A stretch of 64,000 bases of DNA from Nothopassalora personata (GCA_033816765.1 CM066297.1:558001-622000); one strand, 5' to 3'; shown: positions 21,097-33,440, counted from the first letter of the stretch. Made by a program: numbers and translations. The notes: generated from the sequence alone by a model not told the origin.

Positions 21097-21105
21097 TTGC
21101 AATAC
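21097..21105 (+). other. Candidate self-primer binding site of the chromovirus
   Basis: TTGCAATAC, complementary over nine bases to the presumed 5' end of the element's own transcript (21,062-21,070). No tRNA-type primer site is seen at this place. Confidence 0.55.
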
Positions 21106-21297
21106 CTACCCCAATCAACCAACTGAATAGCCTACAGCGATCTTGTATCGCGTAGAAGACCCGAACAGACTGACCGACTGACCGACTGACTGAAAGGTGT
21201 GCAACAGTCGCACATTTTTCTTCTCGACACGACATACAGGATCGCAAACAGCACTGTATTGACAGCAGACAAGTCACCAGAGGTACAACACCCTGGT

Positions 21298-23577
21298 ATG
21301 AGCGAATTGACCAGACAGACAGTAATCGACCGAGCCCGAGAAGAATCGCGCGCCGCAATCGCCTCGAACAAGATACAAACGGCACTTAGCAAACACAACT
21401 ACAGGAGCGACAGCGACAGCGACTTCTCACCTGAAGAGACATCTACACCCCGACCCGATATGGACGAGGCCGAACGCGACCGTAGTCGCAGTCGTAGCCG
21501 CGAACGCGACCGATTACTAGCAAAGCCCGAGACACGAGGTTCAGGCTTCTTTGGCCCACAACCACCTTCCTCTAGCATCCATCAACCATTCTCACGACCT
21601 AACAAGTCACAGCCTCCGAGTCGCTTACGAGAGGACCTCGGACTGCATAAAGGCATGCAGCCCACCGTCGAGACAGAAGATGAGAGTTTCAAGTTCACAA
21701 GAAAGGAAGATCACAACGCGAAGGTTAGGGTACCACCTCCAGGGATTGTCAGTGCTCAGAGGTTGGAGCTCCAGAAAGCAGACTTCGCAGCACGAATGAA
21801 CGAGCTAGGAATGAAAGCCACACCAGCTCAACCGGACCACGCTTCCCAATCACAGACTCAGCCTGGCGAGCCAGTCGCTAAGCGCAGATCCCGGTTCGAT
21901 GATGAGGACGAAGAGATTGCGACTCCGACCAGCCCGGTGGATCATAGGAGACGTGAGGATGAGCCAGCCGATGCTGGCCTGGATCTCACGCAGTTCTACG
22001 GAGAGGATGACAACCCTAAGGACCCCGACTTCCAGGTCGCCAACCCTGAGGAGTTGACAGCGAAGGTGACGTCCTCCTCAGGCAAGTGGTTCAAGAGATT
22101 AAAAGCTGTTCAGCGTGCGCTCACACTCGCACCTAACTGGGAGAAGCACTTTGATGAAGAAGCTGAGAAGATCGAAGAGCTAGAAGCAGAAGTGGAGAGG
22201 CTCGAAGCACGAGCAGACGGATACAAGACTGAACGAGATACTGCTCGAGAAGAGGCCGACCTAGCACAGGCCGACATCGAGAAGCTACGCAACGACCTCA
22301 CTACTCTCCGTAACGAGCTGAGCCGGACCAAGCGCCAGGTGACAATCGCACAGACTGCTGAGGGCACAGGTAACGGCGACCTGCTCGAACAGCTCCGACA
22401 GGCTAAGGAAGACTTGGCCTCAGCTGAAGACGACATCACCAAGTTCCAGCAAGCTAGAAAGGAGGATCGTGCACGCATTCAGCAACTTGAACAGGAAGCA
22501 GCGATGCCACGACCACAGACACGCCAGTCCCGATTTGACGCTGATGCACGCGACTTCGTCCCTAACGACAACAGATTCACACCAGGACCACAAGGTCAAG
22601 GAACCAACGGACGATTCGAAACACCCGGCGCCGGGACTACCACCACGAATGGCGGATTCTTCAACACCCGCATCAAGGACCCAGAGGTCTTCAAGGGAGA
22701 CCGCAGCAAGTACGAGCGCTTCAAGACTGTGGCTCGGGCAAAGCTGAACCAAGCCTATGTGAAGCAAGGTGCCAGCTATGAAGACATGATCGAATTTATG
22801 CTAGGCGTGACTGAAGAACTGCCATTCGACAGCATCCTGGCTATGAAGGACACCTGGACTTCCATAGATGACCTGTGGGAGCAGTTCGATGCTGAATTCG
22901 GTGAAGCGGACGCGCAGTTCACTGCCCAAGGTCAGCTGGAGACCTTGAGACAGGGAACCATGACCTTCGCGGAAGTGTCGACGAAGTACCGCACCCTCTG
23001 TGCAAAGGCCAAGGTCCAACCTAAGGCCTCGGTCCTGTACACGAAGCTGGCTAAGAGATGGGCTGAGACTCTTGCCCGCGATCGGACTGACCCCGATTTC
23101 AACCACTTCTGCCAAATTGCACGCGGCATCGAGCAGAGCTGGAATGTTGGCAAGGAAGTTAGCGCCGCTTACAACCATGGCGGCGGAGGCAACAAAGACA
23201 AGGATAAGGACGGCAACGCAGATTCCGGTAGCAGTTCGACTCGTGGCCGTGGCAGCACCCGAGGTCGTGGTGGAGGCCGCGGAGGCAGGGCACTAGCTGT
23301 CCGCCAAATCCCTCGCAAGTACGACCGTCCGTACTGCAGCTCAGCGGACAAGGACCGTTACATTCGTGAGAACCGTTGCTTCAAGTGTCACGAGCTCGGC
23401 CACCGAGGCGAGGACGCCGCCTGCATCCTCAACTCCAAGGCACGCGGTCGGTACGAATATGCTGATGTGCCCCGCGAGATTCGACTAAACGCAATGGATA
23501 CCGAGCCAGCGCAGATTGAGGCAGCACCTGTGGCCGGACTCCTCACTGAGAAGGCACACAACGAGGAGGGAAACTAA
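21298..23577 (+). CDS. Chromovirus Gag polyprotein, 759 aa
   Basis: The structural protein of the retroelement particle. In order: an Arg/Ser-rich stretch near residue 60-70; a disordered Pro/Glu-rich part; a coiled coil with dense Glu, Leu and Arg (about residues 300-400); the gag core (about 460-620, starting F-K-G-D-R); an RGG box (about 645-665); and a zinc knuckle CxxCx4Hx6C (about 690-705), whose last spacing is six instead of the usual four. ATG 21,298 is the first in frame. The stop TAA (23,575-23,577) follows a GGGAAAC slippery site directly. 759 residues is long for a Ty3 Gag. Intact. Confidence 0.85.
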   Translation: MSELTRQTVIDRAREESRAAIASNKIQTALSKHNYRSDSDSDFSPEETSTPRPDMDEAERDRSRSRSRERDRLLAKPETRGSGFFGPQPPSSSIHQPFSRPNKSQPPSRLREDLGLHKGMQPTVETEDESFKFTRKEDHNAKVRVPPPGIVSAQRLELQKADFAARMNELGMKATPAQPDHASQSQTQPGEPVAKRRSRFDDEDEEIATPTSPVDHRRREDEPADAGLDLTQFYGEDDNPKDPDFQVANPEELTAKVTSSSGKWFKRLKAVQRALTLAPNWEKHFDEEAEKIEELEAEVERLEARADGYKTERDTAREEADLAQADIEKLRNDLTTLRNELSRTKRQVTIAQTAEGTGNGDLLEQLRQAKEDLASAEDDITKFQQARKEDRARIQQLEQEAAMPRPQTRQSRFDADARDFVPNDNRFTPGPQGQGTNGRFETPGAGTTTTNGGFFNTRIKDPEVFKGDRSKYERFKTVARAKLNQAYVKQGASYEDMIEFMLGVTEELPFDSILAMKDTWTSIDDLWEQFDAEFGEADAQFTAQGQLETLRQGTMTFAEVSTKYRTLCAKAKVQPKASVLYTKLAKRWAETLARDRTDPDFNHFCQIARGIEQSWNVGKEVSAAYNHGGGGNKDKDKDGNADSGSSSTRGRGSTRGRGGGRGGRALAVRQIPRKYDRPYCSSADKDRYIRENRCFKCHELGHRGEDAACILNSKARGRYEYADVPREIRLNAMDTEPAQIEAAPVAGLLTEKAHNEEGN

Positions 23578-26500
23578 AGGGCTCGTCGAAAGTCGCCGTC
23601 GAGCCAAGACCTGACAGAAGAACCACGATTGAAGAAATAGATGATGATGACATGAGCATTGCCAGTGACAGCCCAAGCGATGGAAGTGTCCTTGAGGAGA
23701 TCGTATCACCCCCAGCATCGAATACTCCTAATACCCCAGTATCCGCACCACACCACGATATCCGCTACACGATCCCTCGACACGACCGAAAGAAAGAGAT
23801 GGAGCAAGAGAAGGAAGAATTCCTGTGCTCCATGAGTGAGACAGCACACACCGAAGAACACCTCAGTTGTGCCGAGCAAGCAGGCGGTATACAAAGCACT
23901 ATTGTAGAACCGAAGCAAGGCAAGCACTGGGTTCTGTCGGCTGATGTACATACTCCTCATCGCAATGTAAAAGCAAAGTCACTTGGCGACACTGGTGGTT
24001 CATCTATCTTCATACATCACGGTTTCTGTCGCGCAAACAAAATCCCACTTATACCGCTAGCACGAGCTAGACGGTTGAGACTAGCAGATGGTGCCCTATC
24101 GCACCTCACCCATATGGCCATGGTCAACTTCACTATTGGCAACCATACGGAGCAGCAAATGGCATACGTCACCGACTTGGACACCTATGACATGGTCCTA
24201 GGAATGTCGTGGTGGGAAGAACATAATCCTACACCAGACTTCAAGAACCGTACCCTGACTTTCGATAAGCCTGAGTGCTTCCACAATCACTGCAGTGATG
24301 GACGACCTTGCATGATCGCTGTGGATAGCAGAGGAGAGACCAGTGTGCGTCCAAAGGCACAGACTTCTACCAGCACCGAAGAGATCTGCATGGTCAGCGC
24401 AGAATACTTCCACCGCATGAGCAAGCGCAAGGATCATGAGATCTATGCCCTCTGGCCAGAAGATTTCGACCCTGGAAGAGACGAAGAGTTCCTCAACGCC
24501 ATGTCACCTGAAGACGTTGAGCGATTCCTCGAGCGATCCGAAGCAGTGGACCCGAAGACTAAGTTGCCACGACGCCTGTGGCATAAGGAGAAAGCATTCC
24601 GCCATAAATCTGAATGGGTGCTACCTGAACACTCGTCGGCAGACCACGCCATCAACTTGAAAGAAGGAGCGAAGCTGCCTTACCACAAGGGTTATGCTAT
24701 GAATTCCCAACAACTAGCCGTGACCAAGAAGTTCGTCGACGAAGGCATGGCGACAGGACTCCTTGAGAAGTCCTTCGCGGACGGATGCTCACCCCTTCTG
24801 ATTGTCAAGAAGCCCGGAGGTGGGCTGCGGGTCTGTGTCGACTACCGCGCGCTTAATGCGCTGACAATTAAGGACCGATACCCTATTCCGCTGATTCGCG
24901 AGACCCTAGACCGCCTATGCAAGGCCAAATGGTTCACGAAGTTGGACATCGTGGCTGCATTCAACAACATGCGAATTCGAAAAGGTGACGAATACCTAAC
25001 GTCCTTCATCACCCGGTATGGTCTATACCAGTTTCGAGCAATGCCCTTCGGTCTGTGCAATGGCCCAAGTAGCTGGCAACGGAAAATCAACGAGATTCTG
25101 CGCGAATTCCTGGATCTATTCTGCACTGTTTACCTGGATGATATCCTGATCTACACGGATGGTAACGAAGAGGACCATTACAAGCACGTCGAACTAGTTC
25201 TGGACAAGCTAATGGAAGCCGGCCTTCCTGTGGACATTGAGAAGTCCGAATTCGCAGTCAAGCGCGTGAAGTACCTAGGTCTCATCCTCACGACTGAAGG
25301 CATCGAGATGGACCCAGCTAAGGTAGATGCGATAGCCAACTGGGATACGCCACGTAACGCCAAAGACGTGTTGGCGTTCCTAGGCTTCGCAGGCTTTTAC
25401 AGAAGATTCGTAGAAGCATTCTCCCGCGTGGTATCACCCATGGTGGAGCTCACGAAGAAAGACGTCAAGTTCGAATGGTCAGAAGCATGTCAAAAGGCAT
25501 TCGAGACGCTGAAAGACAGATTCACGTCGGCAAAAGGCCGTGTGCTTGCCCACTTCAATCCGGACTATGAGACCATCGTCGAAACCGATGCCTCAGATTG
25601 GGTCACAGCAGGAGTGCTATCGCAGCGCCAACCGGACGGTCTCGTACGCCCAGTAGCGTACTTCTCCAAGAAGATGAACGTGCACGAATGCAACTACGAC
25701 ATCTATGACAAGGAGTTGCTTGCCATCATTAAGTGCTTTGAAGAATGGCAGTATGAGCTAATCGGGCAAGGCACGGATGAAGCCCCCATTCGTGTGCTCT
25801 CGGACCACCGGAACCTGGAATGGTTTATGACTACCAAGCAACTGAACCGGCGACAGGCACGTTGGGCGGAATTCTTGGCTCAGTTCAACTTCAAGATCAC
25901 GTACCGGCCTGGGCGACAGGGTACCAAGCCTGACAGCCTGACCCGGAGATCGCAGGACATCCCACAAGGTGTAGAGGACCCGAGAATGCAACATCAGCAC
26001 CAAGTAGTGCTCAAGCCAGAGATGCTTGACATCGCCAACTTCGCAATGCATCTTGCTAAGGCTGAAGAGGACGACGAAGGTCAGCTATACGCGATGACCC
26101 GAGCACGAGCACGACAAGAAGCAGCAGAAGAAGAGCAGCTCAACGAGGAAGGGGAGGAAGAAACACCTACAGCAGAGCCCACACCAGCAGTAGAACCCGC
26201 AGCGCCAGCGCCAGGACAAGAGCCCGCACCCGCCGAAGCAGACCCTGAACACCAAGACGAAGGAGAAGACCTCGTCGAACTCATTGATGAAGCGTACGCA
26301 GACCCATCAATTGCAACTCGTATAAGACGACTGCAAGCCGACCTAGCAGCGCGACGCTCATCCGAGTTCCTGCAGAAGCAGAAGATAGCGGCGACGGATT
26401 GCCTTATTCACAACGACCAGTTGTTCGTGAATGGAAGATTGTACGTGCCCATGTACAAGAACCTGCGGACAAAGGTCATTCGAGCCCATCATGACACCGC

Positions 26501-28076
26501 AATAGCAGGGCACCAAGGAGCAGCACGCACATTCGACTTGATCCAGCGCCATAGCATGTATTGGCCGCTGATGCAAGGCGACGTAGCACGGTACGTCCGC
26601 AATTGTCAACCATGCCGGAGAGCAAACCCGTCACGACTCAAGTACCAGGGATTGCTAGCACCACTTCAAGCCCCACCAGACGTATGGAAGCATATTGCCA
26701 TGGACTTCATTGTAGAATTGCCGCCGAGCAAGCGCACAATCGATGGCGTTACCTACAAAAACATACTGACAGTGACGGATTGCCTTTCGAAACAAGTCAT
26801 CTTCATCCCAACGAACAGCCTGGAAGCCGAGCATGTCGCCCGCCTGATCTACACCTATGTGTATCCGAAGCATGGCGTCCCCGAGATTGTCTTCTCAGAC
26901 AGAGGAACCCAGTGGACCTGTGCATTCTTCAAGAGGTTCTGCGCGTTGCTGGGAACCAAGCAGAACCTGTCGACTGCATTCCATCCTCAGACAGATGGCC
27001 AATCCGAGAGAACTAACCAGGCATTGGAGCAGTACCTACGCTTGTTCACCAACTACCAGCAGGACGACTGGGCAGACTTGCTGCCCAATGCAGAGTTCGC
27101 ACTCAACAACCATGAGTCGGCGACAACTGGCATGACTCCATTCTTTGCCAATACGGGACGACACCCCCGAATGGACGTGAAAGCTGTGGACCGACCGCAA
27201 GCGCTGGCTCGAGAAGTGCCACAACTCGAGCGTGCGGAGACATTTGCCGAACGCATAAGGCAGACTGGCGACTTCCTCAAGGGAGTGCTCGCGGACCTGC
27301 AAGCGGCACATGCTTATGGCCAAGCACGGACCGCTGACCAAGCGAATCGACACCGTGCACCCGCCCCAAATTTTGAGGTTGGTGACCGAGTTTTCCTGAA
27401 CACCAAAAACATCACCACCAAGAGACCCGCGAAGAAACTTGACGACAAGTTCATCGGACCATTCCCCGTTACAGCGCAGATAGGCAAGCGATCCTACCGA
27501 CTCGACCTCGACAGCCAGCCCGATCTGAACATTCACAACGTATTCCACTCGAGCCTTCTCCGACGTGACACGAACGACCCACTTGCGGGACAACACAACC
27601 CTCCGCCGCCGCCCGTCGAAGTCGAAAGAGAAGGAGAAGTGGACACAGAATGGGAAGTTGACGAAGTGCTTAATGCTGCTATCAAGTACAGGAATAGGCA
27701 AGTGTGGTTCACCTTGCGCTATAAGAGCGGTGATATACGGACACAGAGATGGGACGACCTATTGCCAGGTTGTGAAGAACTGGTTGCCGACTTCTACGCG
27801 CGCTATCCAGACAAGCCGAAGCCACCCTACGAGCTTCCAGAACCCATACTGTACGGACTGGCAGTGATTGAAAAAGGCCGCCTGTTTGACAGCGCCACAT
27901 CCAGACCGGCTCGCGTGACAGACGATGGTGACATGGATGGACGCGACGCAACTACGTCCCCAGTACATAAGCTTGGACAAGATGGATTTGCGATGTTGCG
28001 ACGACGCAAAGGAGCGAGCACAAGCCAGCGACATGATGAGCAGCGACAGCAAGCCAGCGTGAGCGGTTCGGCATAG
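23466..28076 (+). CDS. Chromovirus Pol polyprotein (protease, reverse transcriptase, RNase H, integrase, chromodomain)
   Basis: The frame is open from 23,466 and overlaps the Gag end by 112 bases in the -1 frame. Its first ATG is at 23,652 (1,474 aa from there). Counting from that ATG: aspartic protease Asp-Thr-Gly near residue 113; reverse transcriptase about 370-540 with YLDD at 494-497; RNase H starting near 645 (E-T-D-A-S); integrase zinc finger HHCC near 945-990; integrase core Asp near 1,018, Asp near 1,082 and Glu near 1,118; and a degenerate chromodomain about 1,330-1,385. A Glu/Pro/Ala-rich linker stands near 820-880. All catalytic motifs are intact. The chromodomain presumably steers integration to modified histones (family knowledge). 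Confidence 0.93.
23568..23605 (+). promoter_or_regulatory. -1 programmed frameshift signal at the gag stop
   Basis: The heptamer GGGAAAC (23,568-23,574) is in the canonical phase G GGA AAC for Gag and is followed at once by the Gag stop TAA. Five bases later comes a stem GGCTCG (23,580-23,585) / CGAGCC (23,600-23,605) with a 14-base loop. Pol is in the -1 frame and is open from 23,466, so slippage would yield Gag-Pol. Confidence 0.75.
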
Positions 28077-28151
28077 CCAACCGACACGACGACACGCGCG
28101 CAAGTATAAGAGACTCTAGACGTATACGGCACTCGCAGGAGCTCGTTCTTT

Positions 28152-28166
28152 GAAGGGAGGGGGTAC
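28152..28166 (+). other. Polypurine tract of the young chromovirus
   Basis: GAAGGGAGGGGGTAC directly precedes the 3' LTR at 28,167. Confidence 0.85.
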
Positions 28167-28318
28167 TGTCACGAAGCGACACCAGGCACATGTGAATGGA
28201 CCCTGCAGTGAAAGATCGGCCCGGAACAACGTTGTTCCGGCGCATTTAAATAGCTCGCGCATCTCGCGCTCTTCTTCGTAGACTCGTATTGCAACTCGTC
28301 TACCACCTGCCCGTCACA
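28167..28318 (+). repeat. 3' LTR (152 bases) of the young chromovirus
   Basis: Identical by eye to 20,943-21,094. It is followed by the target duplicate GCCGC. Confidence 0.95.
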
Positions 28319-28323
28319 GCCGC

Positions 28324-31300
28324 AAGCAGTTCAATATAATGCAACTAAAGGTAGGTTAATCTAGGAGTAGTGTTAGACCCCGACAATTTAACTATACCTA
28401 GAGAGTAGAGGAGAAGGATAGTAACCGGGTTGCGACGCCTCTCCTAGACCCCTTATAAGGACGAGGAGGATACTATGTTTAACAACATACACTACTACCG
28501 AATGTCTAACAATTAAAGACTATTAGATTGTTTAGCATAATAGCACGAGGAGTTAACTATAAAGTTGAGAAGGAGTCTTAACACGGTCACGGAAGCCTTT
28601 ACTAGCGATTCTGTTACTAGGACTCGTGTTAAACCTACTACGACGCTAAGTTAGGCGTAGGGTACTAGCTACGACAACTAGTAGGAACCCTAGGAGCTCA
28701 ACACGGACAAAATAAGCTCTAAGAAGTGGACATAGACGAATCTTGCTTCGACTACGATAATAAAGAAAACTAGGATCTAGAATGGGACGGACGCTAGTCA
28801 CTAGCACTAGAACAACAAATAAACGAACTAGATACTATCGAAGAAGATTACGTACCGGAGGAGTTAAGCGAGGACTTATCCGAAGAAGAAGAGAGCGACA
28901 CCGACGACGAAAACGAAGTATACACATTTACGGTAGATGCGCTAAAGAAACTCTATAAGTTAATTATCTACCTCTAACGAAGGTACGAAGAATTCCTACT
29001 AAAGTTCTTAGGGAAACGATACCTAAACCCTAACGAATTCGATAAGACACTCGACACAATAAGGGGCATAGTATAGGGCTACCTAACTATAAACAATACT
29101 AAGAACTTAGCTAAAGCGGTTATCGAACGACTACCTATAGGAAGCCGAATAACGGATACCGGATACCTAACACTGGTAGGAACTTTCGTCTTAAACGAAC
29201 TACGAACAGTAGTATAGCATATACGGGCTCTCTACTTAGAATCGTAGAAGATCTAGGAACGCAATAGACTACAAGTATAGACATAGGGCAACGGGCTATA
29301 GGTTCTAGCCGAAGCCTCTAGGCACGAAGTATAGCGAACTACATACTATTCGGGAAAAGGATTAGCTCCCTAGGAATAAGCGACTAAAGGGAGTTATATA
29401 ATACTTAGGCTCACGTATCGACATTAAACACAGTTTTCTAGACATAAGTAATCGTTAACGGACATAAGACTAGTGTTATAATCGACTTAGGAGTAGCGGG
29501 GAATTTTATCTCCGAGTCTTTCGTAAGAAGAAACGGGTTCGCTACCCTAAAGAAGAAATAGGGTTACGAGTTAATCGCGGTAAACGGATTATCGTTACCT
29601 AGCGTAGAATAGGAGACGACACTATTGCTACTAGCTATCTAATAGCACTACGAGAATATTACCTTAGATGTTACTAATATAGCCAGTTATAACATAGTAT
29701 TAGGTATGCCTTAGTTAAGAAAGCATAATCTAGTAATCGACTAGAGAAGAGGAGTACTTACATTTAGGGAATGCGACTACGTTATCGACATTTAGCCTAC
29801 GTATCGACAGCGGACGATAGTAGATAAGGTAAGGAAACAGCTTAACGCATTCGAGCTTACGCCGACTAGAAGGATAGAAGAACTACCTTCGACCGGGATA
29901 GACACTAGCGTAGGGCCGCCGGATTACGAAGTTACTAGAAGTAATAGAAGTAATGTACTATCGAAGAATACTAACATCTTAGAGTTAAGTATTCCTAAGG
30001 AGTATCGTAAGTGGTCGCAACTCTTTAAAGAGGAGAGAGGCAAAACCGCCTTACCTAAGCACCGTCTATAGGATCACAAGATTAACATTTAGCTAGGGAA
30101 AGAGCCTCTATAGGGACCCCTATATTAAATGTCTAAGAAAGAGCTACAGACCCTACGAGAATAGCTAAAGGAGAAGCTAGCTAAAGGATAGATAAGAAGA
30201 TCTACCTCGAGTGTAGGAACTCTATATATGTTCGTTCTAAAAGCAAACGGGAAGTTACGACTCGTACAAGACTATAGGAAGTTAAACGAGATTACGATTA
30301 AGAACCGATACCCGCTACCTAACATCGAAGAAGCATAAGATAGATTAACCGGATCGGACTAGTACACGAAGATTAACCTACGAGATGCCTTCTACGCTAT
30401 ACGAATAGTAGAAGGAGAAGAATGGAAACCCGCTTTTAGAACAAGATACGGACTCTACGAATTCTTAGTTATGCTAATAGGATTGACTAACGTACCCGTA
30501 TCCTGTTAGGACCTTGTTAACAAAACACTTAGAGACCTACTCGACGTATGCGTTATCGCCTACATAGACGATATACTAGTCTATACGAAAGGATCCCTAC
30601 AGGAGCATATAAGACAAGTCTAGGACGTCTTCGAACGACTTACACGTTTAGGATTTAAGACAGTACCCGAGAAATGCGAATTCTATAAGAAAGAAGTTAA
30701 ATTCTTAGGCTTTATTATTAGCACTATAGGGATAACAATCGACCCTGCGAAGATATAGTTAATTAGAGAATAGCTAGAACTAAAAACAGTTAAGGACGTA
30801 CAATTATTCCTTAGACTAGTAAACTACAACCGGAAATTCATTAAGGATTATTTAAAGACAATAGTAGTACTAATAACGATACTTACGAGAAAGGACGTTA
30901 CTTAGAAATAGGGAAAAGAATAGATTAAAGCATTTAAGAAACTTAAGGAACAATGCGTTTTAGCCCCTACGCTTCGACTATTCGATAGTAGTAAGGAAGT
31001 CTATATCGAGACCGATACGTCTAATATAGTAATAGGCGCGTACCTAATATAGACACACGATAGGTAGAGACACCTAGTAGCCTATTACTCCCGGAAAATA
31101 ACTATAGCGGAATAGAACTACGATATCTATAATAAGGAGCTTCTAGCTATTATTACTACTATATAATATTAGAGAGTATATATCGAGAGCCTACTAGAGT
31201 TAACGATTCTTTCTAACTATAAGAATCTTACGTACTTTACGACGATAAAAGAACTAACCCGAAGGCAAGCCCGCTAGTCGGAGCTACTAGGGTAACATAA

Positions 31301-32760
31301 GTTCGAAATTAAATATACTCTAGGAAAGGAGAATAGCCGCGCCGATACGCTAAGCCAAAGAAGCGACTATATAGAAGGAAAAGAACTAGTATAACATAAG
31401 ATACTAAAGACGAACCCGGACGGAAGTCTTAGTACTAATATAGGAGAATTTAACTACATCGTACGAATATTAGGCGATAAGGACGAACAATTCCCTATAT
31501 CGTAAGGAAAATACTAAGTACTAAAGGATCAAGAAGAAGAATACATACGATAATATTACGACGGAATAACTTATAGATACCCTAGAACTTTAAAGATAAT
31601 AGACCTAATATAACGTAGCTTCTTATTCCTATAAATGAGACTTAAGGTGTTACGCTATATTAGATAATGTGTACACTACTAACGAAATAAGGCTACGAGA
31701 CATACGAAATATAGTTACCTATAGTTTAGGACACTACCGACGAAACTATAGGACGAAGTTATAATAGACTTTATTACAAAACTCCTACCGTTAAGGGATT
31801 AAGTTACGAAACAACTATACGACATAATACTAGTTATAGTTAATAGACTTATAAAATACGGACACTTACTTCCTACATTAGAAACATATAATGTAGAGTA
31901 GCTCGGATACCTCGTACTAGATAGACTTATCCAATACTGCGGATTTCCTTAAGCGTTTATAACGGATAGAGATAAGCTATTTACATCGAACTACTAGAAG
32001 ACGCTTATAGGAACAATCGGAATTAAATATAAGCTATTAATAGCATATTATCCGGAGATAGACGGACAAACCGAAAGGATAGACTAAACGCTAGAACAAT
32101 ATCTACGACACTATATTAACTACGTATAAGACAACTAGGTTTTATTACTACTAATAGCGTAGATTGTACTAAATAACTACAAATTAGAGACAACTTTAAC
32201 GACACTATGTTATACGAACTTTAGAAAAGATCCTAACCTATTCGGAACACCTAGATCCTACCTATAAGCTAAAAGAGCGATCGTAACGACGGACACTCTT
32301 AAGGAAGTGTATAAAGAAACACGTAAGGCGATCGAAGATATATAACATAAACTGTCTTAATAACGGTAAGACACGAGAAAAATAGCACTCTACTAAAAGA
32401 GGGGGATAAGATCTATCTCCTTATAAAAAACTTAAGAATAAGAAGATAGACTAAGAAACTAGATTACGTTAAGGTCGGACTATTTTTTATCGATAAAGTT
32501 ATAGGACTAGTTAACTACCGTCTACGGCTACTACCTAACGTAAAAATCTACCTAGTCTTCTACATCTCTAAGTTAGAACCCGTAGACGCCGAAACACCCT
32601 ACTAGGAAAGCTTCTATTTCGAGCTAGAAGTAGAAAACGAATTCGAAGTTAAAAAAATCCTAGATAAAAAAGGTTAGCGATACCTTATTAAGTAGAAAGA
32701 ATACGACGAATTAGAAAATACCTAGGAACTAAAACAACACCTATAAAACTATTAGTAAAA
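28324..32760 (+). pseudogene. Gyp-A gag end and pol, RIP-ruined
   Basis: After the rest of gag come protease (near 29,450; the D-S-G site reads D-L-G), reverse transcriptase with YIDDILVY near 30,565, RNase H, integrase and a clear chromodomain at 32,640-32,750 (E-x-E-V-x-x-I-L start; conserved Trp codons now TAG). The frame is mostly continuous, interrupted by TAG/TAA where Trp or Gln are expected. No product is expected. Confidence 0.8.
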
Positions 32761-32826
32761 GATCCGACAATACTAAAAATAGGTCCGCTGATACGACTAA
32801 CGATAATCGATCTTACGGCCGATAAG

Positions 32827-32900
32827 CGACTAGGGTAGGAATCGAACCTACGACCTTAAGAATGTAGATAGCTTACGCTCTACTACTAAGCTACCTAGCC
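32827..32900 (-). tRNA. tRNA-like sequence (probably a pseudogene or SINE relic) inside Gyp-A
   Basis: On the minus strand: a 7-pair acceptor stem (GGCTAGG / CCTAGTC, one G-U), a D arm GCTT..GAGC with an A-box-like stretch, variable loop AGGTC, and a perfect T arm GTAGG-TTCGATT-CCTAC with consensus B box GGTTCGATTCC. The anticodon arm is irregular: a 4-pair stem and a loop about four bases too long, so the anticodon cannot be called. RIP-type changes may have hit it. It sits between the pol stop and the antisense frame. Confidence 0.5.
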
Positions 32901-32997
32901 GATTAATAGAAATAGAGACAACTTATAAATAAAATACCCTAACGAGTTTCTACCCCTAGGGACTCGCCCTAGGGCTCCGCCCTAGAAAGCGCCGCCT

Positions 32998-33440
32998 AGT
33001 CGTTTACAGGTATCTCTAGGATATTAGAAAAAGAAACTAGCGAAGGCGACACCTCTACTCCCGACGCCTACTTAAGAGACGCTAGCTCCTCGCGCGCCTC
33101 TTCCTCCTCGAGCTCCTCTAACTCCTTAGGGACGGCGTCGTCGGTACGACGCTTAGCTAAGCGTAGCTATTTCCGAAGACGGATCTTACGTATCTTTAGC
33201 CGCACCTCCTCCTCTTTAATCCTCTTAAGCTCTAGCTTAAGCTTATCGCGCGAATCGTAAAGACGTTCCTACTCCGGACGAGAAAGATGTACGTCGTAAT
33301 CCTTATAGCCTTTTCGAATATAGGCCGAACACTTCCTAGACCGAGAACCTATAATATACTTTACTACCGCGCCCGAGGATCGAGACTTCTAACAATTTGT
33401 ATATAGAGCTATTTTAATACTAGAGATTTTAGTATCTAGA
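32998..33440 (-). pseudogene. Antisense double-CxxC, coiled-coil frame in Gyp-A, RIP-ruined
   Basis: The minus strand between the end of pol and the 3' LTR carries one continuous frame broken only by TAG codons. It holds a former CxxC group near 33,395, a K-C-S-A-(Cys to Tyr)-I-R-K-G segment near 33,315, and then a long charged coiled coil (33,270-33,000) rich in Glu, Lys, Arg and Leu. The order and place are the same as in the intact antisense ORF at 15,176-15,655. Confidence 0.55.

Larger units (their letters stand above)
20938..28323 (+). mobile_element. Young full-length chromovirus (Ty3-type) with target duplication
   Basis: The element is 20,943-28,318 (7,376 bases), flanked by GCCGC on both sides (20,938-20,942 and 28,319-28,323). 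The two 152-base LTRs are identical by eye. Gag and pol are open from end to end and base composition is normal, so insertion is recent and the copy may still be active (inference). It lies inside the ruined gag of Gyp-A. Expression plan: LTR promoter, gag, -1 frameshift, pol. Confidence 0.95.

Noticed and set aside
22110..22478. Minus-strand Ser/Arg-rich frame in the chromovirus gag
   Set aside because: Mirror of the coiled-coil codons of gag; no start context or motif.
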